64,000 bases of DNA from Periconia sp. R9002. Its lineage: Eukaryota; Ascomycota; Dothideomycetes; Pleosporales; Periconiaceae. The stretch covers positions 62,001 to 126,000 of the forward strand of contig JAMAHW010000002.1 in assembly GCA_023627715.1 (NCBI GenBank), in the 5' to 3' direction. Within the stretch, counting starts at the first letter, position 1. Every line of letters starts with the position of its first letter. The notes beneath the pieces are model-generated. The model was not told the origin of the DNA, ran no database searches, and was given only the letters and a program-made list of their open reading frames with translations. Positions 1 through 12,200 of this stretch are shown here, one piece after another. The position numbers were made by a program, and so were the translations under genes.

Positions 1-1813
1 CCATCTGGTGGAGGAAGTGCTCGAAGCACGGCTCAAGGGCGACAAGGAAGCGCGCGGTCAGAAGGTGGAGGCTGAGGAGGAGGACCCCAAGAAGAAAAAG
101 AAGAAGGTCAAGACCATCGCTGTCGTCAAGCTGGACGATGCAGTGGTCCAGGAATACGAGGAGATACTGGCAAAGATTGACAACTACAACGGCGAAGAGC
201 TCGGCCTCTTGATGAAGAAGTACGACATCCGAAACCCGGCAAACAATGGCGAACTTCTCCCTCCCGTTGCCTTCAACCTCATGTTCCAAACCTCCATTGG
301 GCCTTCCTCGAATCTTCCCGGCTACTTGCGCCCCGAGACGGCACAGGGCCAGTTCCTCAACTTTGCGAAGCTGCTCGAATTTAACCAGCAGCAAATGCCT
401 TTTGCCTCCGCCTCCATTGGCAAGTCTTTCCGAAACGAAATCTCTCCACGCGCTGGTCTGTTACGGGTACGAGAATTCCTGATGGCAGAGATTGAGCATT
501 TTGTGGACCCCGAAGGTGGCAAGAAGCACCCATACTTTGACGAGGTCAAGGACGTTGAGCTCGAGCTGCTCAATCGCGAGGTCCAGCTTTCGGGCAAGAC
601 CACGGTCGAGACGACCAAGATTGGCAAGGCTGTCGAGACCGGCCTCGTTGACAACGAGACGCTCGGCTACTTCCTTGCGCGCATCCAACTTTTCCTCCTC
701 AAGATCGGTATCGATCCCAAGAAGATTCGCTTCAGGCAGCACATGGCCAACGAAATGGCACATTACGCAGCGGATTGCTGGGATGCCGAGCTGTTGACGT
801 CTTACGGCTGGATCGAGTGCGTTGGCTGTGCTGATCGCAGCGCGTACGACTTGACGGTGCACATGAAGAAAACTGGCGCTCCGCTGATGGTGCGAGAGCC
901 GCGGAAAGAGCCCCTTAAGATTGAAGAGTGGCAGTGCGAGCTCGATAAGAAGAAGTTCGGTCCCAAGTTCAAGAAGGACGGCAAGACTGTGGAAGCTGCC
1001 ATTGATGCTCTCACTCAAGATATACGAGAGAAATTGTCGCTCGATCTTGAAAAGGAGGGTAAGATTGTTATCGACGTACCCGGCGTCGGTGACGGCAAAG
1101 TAGAGGTTCCCAAGGAACTGATCACAATCGAGAAACGCACAAGGATAGAGAACGTGAGGGAGTACACACCCAACGTCATCGAGCCTTCCTTCGGTATCGG
1201 TCGAATTGTCTATGTAAGATGGTACCAACATGGACTATAAACCCCCACGCTAACATAAGATGCAGGCACTTTGCGAACAGTCCTACTGGACGCGTGAGCA
1301 GGATGAGGCTCGCGGAGTCTTGTCCTTCCCTCCCATCGTCGCACCAACCAAGGTTCTCATCGTACCATTGAGCTCGCACGGCGATTTCAAACCTTTTGTG
1401 CGTCAGCTGAGCAACAAATTGCAAGAACTCGGCATCTCCAGCCGCGTAGACGACTCGGGAGCCTCCATTGGCAAGCGATACTCTGTAAGCATCCCCCTTA
1501 TATAACTCTTCTCTCACAATAGCGTAAGCTGACAAACGCCATAGCGCAACGACGAGCTCGGTACCCCGTTGGGCATCACCATTGACGTAAGTATCTTTCG
1601 GTCTCCATGCTACAAAACTCCTTATCTAACGTTCTGCAGTTCCAATCCGTCAAAGATAACACCTTCACACTCCGTGACCGTGACTCGACAGAGCAGGTCC
1701 GCGCCGGCCTCGACGAGATTGCGAATGCGATCGCCGGCATCGTCAACGGCAAGGAGGAGTGGAAAGACGTATCGGCGCGTCTCCCCAAGTTTGAGGGTCA
1801 GGAAGTGGATTGA
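1..1813 (+). CDS. GRS1: Glycyl-tRNA synthetase, 3' part (5' end outside window)
   Basis: Class II aminoacyl-tRNA synthetase that charges tRNA-Gly; in fungi one gene normally serves cytosol and mitochondria. Exons are <1-1213, 1266-1484, 1545-1586 and 1640-1813, all joined in phase 0 with GT-AG introns of 42-60 nt. The frame is already open at base 2, so the start lies upstream. Visible family features: the motif 2 region FRNEISPRAGLLRVREF (nt 430-480), the HMANEMAHYAADCWDAE block (nt 740-790), the motif 3 region EPSFGIGRIVY, and a C-terminal anticodon-binding domain (VLSFPPIVAPTKVLIVPLS, then DDSGASIGKRYSRNDELG). A lysine-rich linker (PKKKKKKVK, nt 88-114) sits in the usual fungal/eukaryotic insertion. 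Identification is certain; only the N-terminus is missing. Confidence 0.97.
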
Positions 1814-2435
1814 GCGCTTCGCAAGAGGACTGGTAGGATATACAGAAAGAGTGTTCTTTTAGTCATGGGTTTGCGGTCGGTCAATGGGACACGGGATGGA
1901 CATTTACTGGTAGAACACGGTCACCGTGTACGTACTGGTGTGTACGTACTACATCTTCACCGCGGAGTACGCAGATACAAAAGAAAGAAAGAAATTCCGG
2001 CTTCACGCTCTGCACCCGTAGAATCTTTTTGACCCTCACAATGTGTCCCGTTCTTTAGAATCCAAAAAACTAAATATCCGGTCTACCTTACCTTCCTTAC
2101 GGCACCCCATCCCTCTTCTTCACCCACAACAGCCCTCCAATCCTCGCACCTCTCTCCCTCCTTCTCACCCTCCACCACCAACTAACACAATCACTCATTC
2201 AACATACATCTATATATGTAAAGATTCTAAACTAACCCTCATACTCCATTCCAGGCCCTCCCTCTAAAAATCTATCTAATTTTCCTTTTATTTCTCTCCT
2301 CCTAAACAATTAAGACATCAAGACGGGAAGATCTACCTCTACCTCTTAACTTTACAATCGAGGATTGAATTTTAAAAAGTAAAAAAAACGGAACTAGACA
2401 AAAAGGCGGATTGCATTGCGTTTGACACTGAAGAA

Positions 2436-2457
2436 TATGTATGTATGTATGTATGTA
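2436..2457. repeat. (TATG)n microsatellite
   Basis: About five tandem copies of a TATG tetranucleotide, read directly. Confidence 0.9.
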
Positions 2458-2584
2458 CGACTCTGTCTCTCGCCGAGACATGTAGGCATGTAGAAAGAGC
2501 ACTTGAGCCTATACACACCCACGCCCATCGCATGCGCTCCCACCTTTTTTCCCTTGCAACAAAAAAGAGTGGATAGAGGGAAGA

Positions 2585-2598
2585 GGGGGGGGGGGGGG
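2585..2598. repeat. Poly-G run (14 G)
   Basis: Uninterrupted run of 14 G, next to G-rich sequence. It could be length-polymorphic or prone to sequencing error. Confidence 0.9.
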
Positions 2599-5500
2599 TG
2601 TACTCAGTGGTATCTGTTTCTTTTGTTTCGTCTTTTTAGCTTTGATCATTATGATAACTGAGGGATTGATGGGGATTGAATACAGGAAGGGAAGAGTGAG
2701 GGAAGAGACTAGCTAGGACGTAGGTAAGGGTGAGGGTAAGGACGTAGCTTGAGGGGATGTGTGGGTTAGGGGAGGGAGGGAGGTGGCTGTAGGTTTAGGG
2801 GATTGAGAGTAAGGTATGTGTGCGTGGGAGGGAGAGGGAGAGTGGTTAGGTCTATGTATATACCGTACTAATTACTTATTTGCGGAGAGATCATATGTGG
2901 ATAGATACATAGGTAGATAGATACCTACCTTATGTACGTAATTGGGGGATAAAGAAAACCTAGATTTACTCGTGTCTATGTGTACTACTATCCATATAAA
3001 TTGCACTTTACTTCCTTCATACCCCCCGTAGAAGTCATTTACGCACAACAGTAGGTAGGGTAGAGTATGGTAAATATTGTATTAGGATAATTGAGTATGT
3101 ATGTATATGTATAGCTAAATACTCGTCTGTCTCTCTCCCTTTTTTTCTTTGGGTGAGGTAGGCACGTGGTAGATGTAGGTATGTATGTAGGTTTCGGCCC
3201 GTTTGAGGGGCGCGCGACCGTTGGGACTAAGGGTGTAGGGCGGGCAGGGGACGGGACTGTAACTGAGTGAACTAGGGAGTGGGGGCGTGCGTGCGTGTGT
3301 GGTATGGTGGAAATGTGTTGCGAACTGGATTCGTTCTGCTTTTCTACGAGGTTGAGGAGGGAGGGTTGAGGTGTTGTGTGATATGTGATGATGATTGGGT
3401 ATATATGCGGGGTTTTCTGTTTACATGTATGTGGGTATGTGTAGGTACGAAAGGATACGTAGAAGGAAGTGTTTTGCGATCTAGAGTCGGGCAAGCTGGA
3501 GGAGATCGATAAGGAATGATGGACGGATTCTAGAAGCTCGGAGTTTCTTTTTCCCGCTTGCGATGTTGGATCACTACCTTCAAATTCCATTAACTAACCT
3601 TCCGCAGTTAGTGAAGGAAAGGAAAGAAGATAAAGGCGAGTCTTTTCCTTTTTATTGCCGCACCAACACCGAGAAGACTGGGTAAAAAGAGCGAGCGAGA
3701 ACGTGTGGGCGGGCCGAGATCGGGTGCATCTTTGCGGTGAGTTCTGATAGACGGACGGACGGATAAATTTGAGAAAAGAAGATTGCAGTACAGTTGCAGA
3801 TTGCAGTTTTTGAAAATCATGTCTTGGTTGGTCTGGGCGTACATGTGCATGTCTGCGTTGCCATCCGCTGATGCAGATAGAAGTTGCATACCTACATATT
3901 CATGTCAAAGGACGTCCATCAGTCTGCCTCCCGACAACAAATCATCACGGAAAGCACGTTGGCTGCTCGCTCCCTTGCTGGCTCCGTGGAACTCGGATTG
4001 TGTTACACGTATATGCATAATGTTGTGGCATGGTGCAGTGTGAGCAGGACTCTCGTTCCAAAACATGCCCGTATGCCGGATGCCCCGCCGGCGGCCGTCG
4101 TGTTCCCACAGGCCGGGATGACAATGTGCATGCCAACATGGTGGGTGGGCGTGGTCTCGGCTGGCCGGTGCGGCGGCACAGGTATGACTGCATGCACCAT
4201 GTGTAACTCGTAAGGCAAGGTTTTTAGATTAATAGGTGCTGGTAGGGCTTTGGAATGACGATGCAAGTGAGAGTGATGGTAGCATTCCGTTGCAGGTGGC
4301 GATTGTACGTGTATAGGTAAGCTGATGGTTAGATGCTGTCCCTTACGTTGGATGCCGCCGAGGCGGCTTTACGGGATGATGAGTTGTAGGTGTGTGTAGA
4401 TGGGGAGAAGAGAAGGGTGTTGAGATGAGATTAGACTACCTAGGTACGTGAGCAACTTACTAAGGGAGGGGGTGTATGTAAACTAAATGCACTGTGCCGG
4501 CCAATCAGGGACTGGATGGGGTACTGTATGCTATACTAAACAGGCTTTTTCTGTTCTCTATAGTTCGCACCACACCATCGCACACCACCACTTCCCTAAT
4601 TGATTCATTGATTGTTTGATTGATTGCTGCAGACATCAATACACAGGCATCTTCATCCCCCTGGCCCGTCCTTACATGCATCCCCGCTCCGATCTCTCCC
4701 GCTCAGTCTCGCCCTGCTCGTGCTCGTGCTTTTGCCTCTGGCCTTTTTCACCCTCCCGTTGGGTTGGGTTGGAAAGGTGCGCGGATCATATCTCGCCCTG
4801 TGGACTCGCCGTCCAAATGTCATAATCATCCCTCATCTATTGTATCACTCCGCCATGATGCATCGATTGATCAGCCGTTGATTGTTGCATCCATCCATCC
4901 ACCTGGTCTGCCTTCGCCGTTCGGCGAGTCGCTTCGGTGTTTTTGCAGGGGGTCGACATCACAGTTCACGGTACACCTGGGCTACCCTACTGGCTGCGGT
5001 GCTATTTCCCTGAAGAGCAAACGCGGGGATACACACTGGACTGGCTTCTGCAAAATCACACGCAGCGATTTGTGGCAGGAGGTTGGCTCGAGGGGTTAAG
5101 TCATGATTTGTGGCAGTAAGTAGTTGGGATTTGAAGCAAATGTTCTTACTACTTAGGTGTATACATTTAACCCCCACACTCGCGCCGCCGCCGCCGCCGC
5201 AGCCACTCAGCAAATCGGTCCCCAATCCTTCATCCCATCCCATTTTAGTCCCTTAACGTACAGGATATCCTTCAAACACGTACAAGGTTGAATTCGGCGC
5301 CCGGGGTTTCTGTCTCTCTGCTGCCGTTTTTGCCTTTTGGGTTCGTCTGTTGGTTCGTTCCCCTGACACTGGCTCTCAAGTCCGCCCTGCAAAGTTCATC
5401 CCATCCTGTTCCGTCTGTCTCGTCTCGTCTCGTCTTCGCCGTCTCCCTTGAATCCCTTCCTTGGTGTGAATGCACCACCAATCACGGCCTCATCCCCCAA

Positions 5501-5723
5501 GGCACCTCACCTCACCTGGCTGCCCCTGAGTCTCCGGGCACAGTCCCCGTCGTGTCGCTGCACTACGACTGCACGGATTCTGGTGTTGGTGGAAACAGCG
5601 TGGCCGCGCATTTATAACCCCATCCGTCGCCGCCCATCCCGCCCATCCAACCCACCCATCTGGCAGCCGTCAACGTGATCCAGCCCAGCGGGTCGACGCG
5701 ACGTTGTCAACTGTTCCGGGACC

Positions 5724-7183
5724 ATGGGGGAGGAACCGCCGCCACCACCCGGGGAATTGGTAAGACATCACACAGGCGCATCGCACAAACGGCCCAGGGC
5801 CAGCTCGGCCAGTTCCGCCGCCTCAGCCGAGTCTCTGTAAGATCCATCCATCCATCCATCCCCTCCACCCATCTCGACTACTACTCGACGCCTCTTCCCC
5901 ACGCAATCCACTGACCAGCCCTTCCTTCTCTAAAAAGACATTCCACCCGCACCCTGCAAAACGAAGACTTCGAATTCGTCTACGAAAATGGAAGAATCTA
6001 CGGAAACGACAGCTACTTTATGCCCTGCGACGAGGCTGAACAGGACCGCCTCGCCCTGCATCACCAAATCTACCTCCTGGCCCTCAAAGGCAAACTCACT
6101 ACCGTGAAACTAACTCCCGCCACGCGGCGCATCCTCGACTTGGGGACCGGACCGGGCCACTGGGCCGTCGCCATCGCCCAAGAATGCCCGTGGGCCGAGG
6201 TCGTCGGCATCGACATGGCCGTTTGGGACATCGACACGACTGAAGAATCCGCCGGTGACGCCGAGGTCAAATGGGAACTTGACGATCTGGACGTGTGGGG
6301 CGTCGAAGACGCCGTCGACGACCTCTCCCTCCAACTGGAGCGTCAGCACCTCGCGCGCGACCTCAGCAGCCGTGACCCTATGGACTCGCCCGCCCGGCAG
6401 CGCGCCCGCAACAGCCCCTCACACTCCATCACAGCCCCCCAGACCCCGGCGGAATCCGCCTACGACCTTTACGTGCTCAATCCGGACGAGCAGCCCGGCT
6501 GGCACTTTAGCGACACGTACGACTTCATCCATCTGCGTGGCATGAAGGGCGCCTTTGCCTATTGGGAAGGCGTCTACGACGAAATCTACAAGAACCTCGC
6601 ACCCGGCGGCTGGATCGAGGTCGCAGACTACCACATCGAGCTACCCGTCATGGACGATGTGTCCCCTTCCCCCTCTCCCACCTCCTCCACCGATCCCGAC
6701 CAACAAGCACCCCCACAACCCCCTACGCAAGACGACCCCTTCCCCTTCCCCACCCTCGCAACACTGCACATGGCCCTCATGCAAGCCTCCGTAAAATCCG
6801 GTCGTCCCTTAGGGACCTTCTACATGCACCCCACATACCTCACCGACGCAGGCTTCAAAGACGTCTCGACCACCTACGTCAACGTCCCCGTCGGCCAGTG
6901 GCCCGACGACGAGCAGCAACGTCGCATCGGGAAACTCTTCCTCGTCGACGTCATGGAGATGCTCGAGGCTAACCTCTTACGCCTGCTCACCACGTACGGC
7001 GACGCAAAAAAGATCTGGACCGCGCAGGAAGTAAAGGATGCGATTGAGAAGGGGAAGACGGAGATCTTGGAGTGGAATAGGGATATGGAGGTGAGGAGGG
7101 AGAAGGGTGCCGAAGAGAAGGGGAGGAGGAGGTGGGAGTGGAAAACCAGTTTTAAGTGGATGAAGGGGAGGAAACCGATGTGA
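5724..7183 (+). CDS. LaeA-like SAM-dependent methyltransferase
   Basis: Predicted class I S-adenosylmethionine methyltransferase of the fungal LaeA/UMTA type; members are linked to secondary metabolism and development, but the substrate is unknown. Exon 1 is 5724-5836 and exon 2 is 5938-7183, giving 452 aa. I chose ATG 5724 (context accATGG) because it splices in phase to the diagnostic sequence DFEFVYENGRIYGNDSYF, which lies upstream of the first internal Met. SAM motif I is ILDLGTGPGHWAVAIAQE (about residue 102), followed by VVGID; the later LAPGGWIEVADYHIELP block (about residue 258) is typical. Two unusual insertions are visible: an acidic/Ser-rich one of about 70 residues (nt 6290-6490) inside the Rossmann core, and a Pro-rich one (nt 6660-6750). 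The intron contains a CATC repeat. Family assignment is firm; role is inference. Confidence 0.88.
5843..5861. repeat. (CATC)n microsatellite inside methyltransferase intron
   Basis: Four to five tandem CATC units shortly after the GTAAGA donor at 5837. Confidence 0.85.
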
Positions 7184-9243
7184 TGATATGATTTTTATTC
7201 TTCTTCTTCTTCTTTTCTCACCGCCTTTCTTGGGTAGGTGGTTGGTTTGGTAGGTTGGTTTTGGTGATGACGGTCAGACCTTTAAGGCGAAAAACACGGA
7301 CACATTTTCAAAATGTTTTATGCGAAGGAATGAATCGGGTGGGATGGGATGGGATATGAACCCTTTTTTGATGATGACGAAACAAACGATCCATTTTTAA
7401 TGATGCTTCTTTTTTGTTTTGTTTGGTCTTCTTCATTATACCTCTTTGGGCCACTTCACTTCGCTTCGCCTTTTTCTTCTGTTTTCACTATCACAAAAGA
7501 AAAATGGCCATTAAAATATGGAGATATAAAATCAACCACGAATTAAGGTTTTATCTATTCGTGCCCGGGTTTCAGTTTTTGCAAGAGAATCACTACATAC
7601 ACGTATGTATTTACCGGTGTGCATTGATATTCTTGAACAATACATGCGATGTTTTTCTCTTTTTCTGCTCTGTGTACATGTATAAAGATGGTAGTTATGT
7701 AGCTTAATACGTAACCACTCCACTATTAAATAGATCCCGCTAAAGGAGGATACAAAGGATGTTTGTTCGTCCCGTTATAAGTAACTTAACTACGCAACTA
7801 CCTAGAATGGGGCAGGCTAGGGGTGGGGTTGTTTGTAATGATCTTGTGGGAAAGATTTCTTTTAGGGGAGAGGTAGGGGGGTATAAGGAGCGGGAGGGGG
7901 GAGATAGAATGTGAAAAAGGGGTATAGAAGGGTTAGGAGGGAGAGGGAAGGATGTTGGGAGGTTATAGATTTTTTTTTGGGGGGGGGTTGTAGATTTGTT
8001 TTGGGGGTTTTTTAGATGTAAGTGTTTGTTTGTAGGTATGTTTTTCACCCGTCTATGATGATTTTCTTACTGTACAAGGGAAATTGTCCACCCTTTATGC
8101 TATCGAACTAAGAATGTCTCATCACATTAATGGCGATAAGAGTGCTGGTAGTATTATACGATCAATTTTAGGAGAGTTCATAGAATATGCTAGCTATAGA
8201 CGCTGGGTTTTTTGTTATACATTTTTTTCTGGTTAGTGCCTAATGTCTTTCAAGTATAATTTAGTATACACGCTATTTGATTGTTAGTTCAAGGTTTGGT
8301 GTATGTCCCGGACGAGAACGTTTTTGTTCTCCCTCCCCCCCCCACTCCTGTGGTTTGATTATACTATGCGATAAGATTGTTTTTGAAATGTTAGAAGGGG
8401 TTTCACCTAGATTGCCTTAGCTCCAAAAATAATCGTATTCTTTGGATTTTGTTTTACAGTTTTATGTTAGTCCCCCCCTCCCCTCCGAAGAGCTTTCGTT
8501 CAATGGCCCCTCGGCTTAAGCGATGAAAAATTGCAAAACAATCTTCGCAAAGTATAGATTACTCGTAGTATCGACATAGGCAGGACTAGCTCAAGCGATA
8601 TGTACGGCGAGGACGCCGACGCCACCCACTCCTTAAGAAAATTTTATCGGAAATTGATAGTGCCAAACATTGAAAGTTATTACTTTGGGATTATTGGGTT
8701 GAGACGAACAGGCTTGACACGGAATGGACGAAACTTACCGGAAGATTAGGTGAATTGGAGGTAAGGATAGATTTTTCTGTCCTTTGCAATACTATTGTTA
8801 TACCCTCACAGGTTCCAATCGAAGTTGTAAATGTACAAGCGAATGCTAGGGTTGCTACGGGTAGTTAGTCCTGGCACGTCCCGCCATAACGAATGAGCCA
8901 TCCCCATGATGTTTAATTGACGTATTGAATACTCGCACACATGGCAAAACACACCGTCAAATATCACTTCGCCTCCTTTTCGATATCATGCAGAGTATGT
9001 GAGCTTTCTACCGCGAACAGGCACGTACTTTGCATTTCACTCGGCCCTCAGGGTCTAGAATCGTACGATGGAAAACGCGCATTGGATCGGGCATTGGGAC
9101 CCGCTCAACTAAGGGTGGCTTTTCTTTGCCCGCCGCGCGCGCACACACGTGCACAGCGCCCCTTTCGGTCTTTTGTTAAACGGGCAAACTCCCCATCAAT
9201 GCATGCGATTCACCTTCTACACCCGCGGTCGCAAAACTCCCGA
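7184..9243. other. Intergenic region, no supported gene
   Basis: About 2 kb between the methyltransferase and the histidine kinase. It contains AT-rich sequence, a CTT-rich stretch just after the methyltransferase stop, and homopolymer runs of T, G and C near 7970-7990, 8330 and 8470. I see no coding region or RNA gene. The last few hundred bases probably hold the kinase promoter. Confidence 0.55.
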
Positions 9244-12200
9244 TGAGTCCTCTGGATACCTTCATTCGAGGCCATGAGCTGAACAAGTGCTTTTTGCCTA
9301 CCCCTCCTCACTATTGAATCGGGACTTATCGCTGCCCAGGTATCTTCAGCTCTTGCCCGTTTTCGGTTCCTCCGACCTCCCGCACTCCGATATAGCCCCA
9401 TTTTCGTACCGGTTGCTGGAGAACTCTGTCCTTCGCGATGCCCTTACCACAGCTGTCAGGCTTTTGCAGGTACGCTTGGGTACGTCTCCAGTCCTTGTTT
9501 GGTAGAGGCAGGTACTGAACAGAGCAGGCGTGCAAGGTGCTTTTGTCGTGTTAAACAGTTATGACACATTGTACTTTCTTGCAGGGTCTCCGGAGCCCCA
9601 GTCAAATGAAGATGATTGGCTTACTTTGAAAAGTGCCGAATGGCTGGGCGCTACGGACGCCGACTTACAGCGTTGGCTGGGGATTTTTCGGCAGACAACC
9701 AAGATCGATTTAGCGTCTGGAGATGCGAGTGATTCCCTGTTCATTATCTCTTCCATGCAAGACAATGACCACTCGGGTGGAATTTCGTCTGTATGCAGAT
9801 CAACAGATTTATCCTTCTATGCTGGAACACCCATTGTGTCCAAGCAAGGGAGCGCTATCGGTACTGTTTTCGTTGTCGACAACTCCACACGGCAGGCCTT
9901 ATCTAGTAAAGAGGAGGGAATTTTGAAAAGCACGGCTAGAAAATGCATGGGTCAACTCGATTTCGCCCGGGAAAGCGCCAGTCAGAATAGATGGAGGATG
10001 GTCAATGAGCAATTAACACGGTTTGTCGGATCCCGTGTTTCGCGGGACCAAGATCTGGAAGAACCTCCTGCACTAGGCCGAGAGGATCAACGACGACGGA
10101 CGGCAAGACAACACGTGAAATTTCATGATGTTGCGTCCCAGTACGACGAGGCACTTTCCGAAGTCAAAAACGTAGCGATGGAGGGGGGCGATTTTAGCTT
10201 GGCTCCGGAATCCAATCGACTGTTGCGTGAGGACATACACACTACCCAAGAGGATGAAAAGAAAGAAGATAGCCACGAACCGCAGGCTGCGAATTCACCC
10301 TCCTCTAGCGGCAGCAAGCGTACCGAAATAGGTGGGGGAACCACGTATCGAAAGCTGTTTCGAAAAGCCGCGGAATGTTTGCAAAACGCACTGCAAGCGG
10401 ATGGAGTCATGTTCTCTGATGGCTTGCTTGGCTACCATGGGGGTGTTCAACCTGTAGCTGAAGGCGTGGAAGAGCTGGAAGATGAGATCTCGCGGCTCCG
10501 AGAAGATGATACTGAAACCAAACCTGAAGAATCACAATCAGGTGTTCCAGATTATCAACAAGACCCAAGTGGCGATGCCCAGCCCGCAAGCTCGAAAGTC
10601 TACACTAGCCCAGAGTTTAAAAGAGGTACGATAATATTCCGTATGCAAAGAAATTCGAGGTATCACAGGTTGTGCCATGGTGACTTCAATGGTCCATCGA
10701 ATCGCCTTGGACTGAATCTTGCTAACTCAAACTGGCAATTTAGGATTACGTGTTCAAAGTCCTGCTGAGATGTTGGGTTTGTCCACACGAAGTCCTGCAT
10801 CTACCCCCAGAATAGAAGAAAGAGATTGGAATGCTATGCGCACCGCCGATTTAGATGTAGGCCAGCTTCCGATGATGATGGATAAATATCCGGAGGGTGC
10901 CGTGTGGTATATTGATAACACAACGGGCAAATGCTTCTTAGTAACGGACGGCCTGCTTGAACAAGACGATTCCGAGGAGTCACACAATCTGATTTCCATT
11001 TTCCCAGGCGTGCGTCAATTAATCTTCCAACCCTTGACAGACCCTGTCAGTCTCAAACGCATGGCCTCTTGTTTCGTTTGGTCGAATCAGCCATATCCGG
11101 TATACTCAGATACCATAGAGCTCCCCTCTCTGCGCGGATTCCTGCATACTCTTGAAGCCGAAGTCTCCAGAATCGACGCGGCGGCTGCAGCTAAGCAGAA
11201 AGAACTTTTCGTAAGCTCCGTCAGTCATGAATTGAGTATGTCTACCGATCTGTCAGCAAGACGTTGGGCTTCAGGCTGACTTCATCAGGAACACCTCTTC
11301 ACGGCATACTGGGGTCTGTACAACTGCTTGCAGATACTGCTCTCGACCCTTTCCAGAAAGGACTAGCCAATACGATAAAGACATCCAGCTTGACCCTCAA
11401 TGAAACTCTGGCTAGTGTTCTTGCATATGCCAGAATAAACCAGTTCGAGCGACAACAACATAGACACCGTCAACGACATCCACCTGACGCAGAATGGGCC
11501 CTTCCGGAGAAGCTAGATTCTCCTCCCGGCCCTGACACCGACTTCGAAAGTTTGTACAAGGGTACGAATCTTGCGCTCCTGTGCGAGGAACTTGCGGGCG
11601 TGCTAGAAGCTGGACAGCGATACGGAAAGACGGCCGACCAGCGCAAAGTTGCCGTTGCTGTTGAGATTGACTACGAGGCGAACTGGAGTTATTTTACTGA
11701 ACCCGGTGCCCTGCGTCGTATCGCCCTCAACATCATTGGAAATGCGCTCAAGTACACTTCGGAGGGATCTGTAGTTGTCCTACTTACTTCGGCCGAAATT
11801 GCTCTGGAAGGCACCGAGCTGATGGACGAGAAAAGGAAGCGACGAATTACTTTGACTGTCAAAGACACGGGAATAGGAATGACAAAAGACTTTGTGGAAA
11901 ACCATCTATTCATTCCATTCACACAGGAAAACACAAATTCGAATGGTGTTGGACTGGGTATGTCCATTGTGAAAAGTTTGGTTTCTTTACTTTCTGGTGA
12001 TATCAAGGTTGAAAGCAAGCCTGCTGAAGGGACTGTCGTCACGGTCACAACACCTATGAGAAGTACCAATGCAGATGATGGGGAGTGGGGGAAACCGACT
12101 GAAGAAATGGCTCAGATTACCGCGTCTCTTCGCAAGGAAAAATTATCGGTGTTGTTATGCGGCTTTCCACGTGCGATCAGGCGAGCCTTTGAAAAGCATC

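Larger units (their letters stand above)
1814..5723. other. Intergenic region, no supported gene
   Basis: About 3.9 kb between GRS1 and the methyltransferase. It holds GRS1 downstream sequence, pyrimidine-rich stretches (2040-2300), short tandem repeats, a G-run and a G-rich purine tract (2660-2860). The longer reading frames here, for example 3039-3590 on the minus strand, are low-complexity Thr/Pro/Ser sequence without family features. The last 1 kb is presumably promoter and leader of the methyltransferase; a CCAAT box lies at 4501-4505 but is over 1.2 kb from its ATG. Confidence 0.6.

Noticed and set aside
3039..3590. Minus-strand frame of 183 codons
   Set aside because: Thr/Pro/Ser/His low-complexity sequence from repeats such as TATG and G-rich DNA; no domain, no splice continuation.
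8941..9246. Upstream frame as first exon of the histidine kinase
   Set aside because: No similarity to sensor-kinase N-termini and no phase-correct splice to the next exon.
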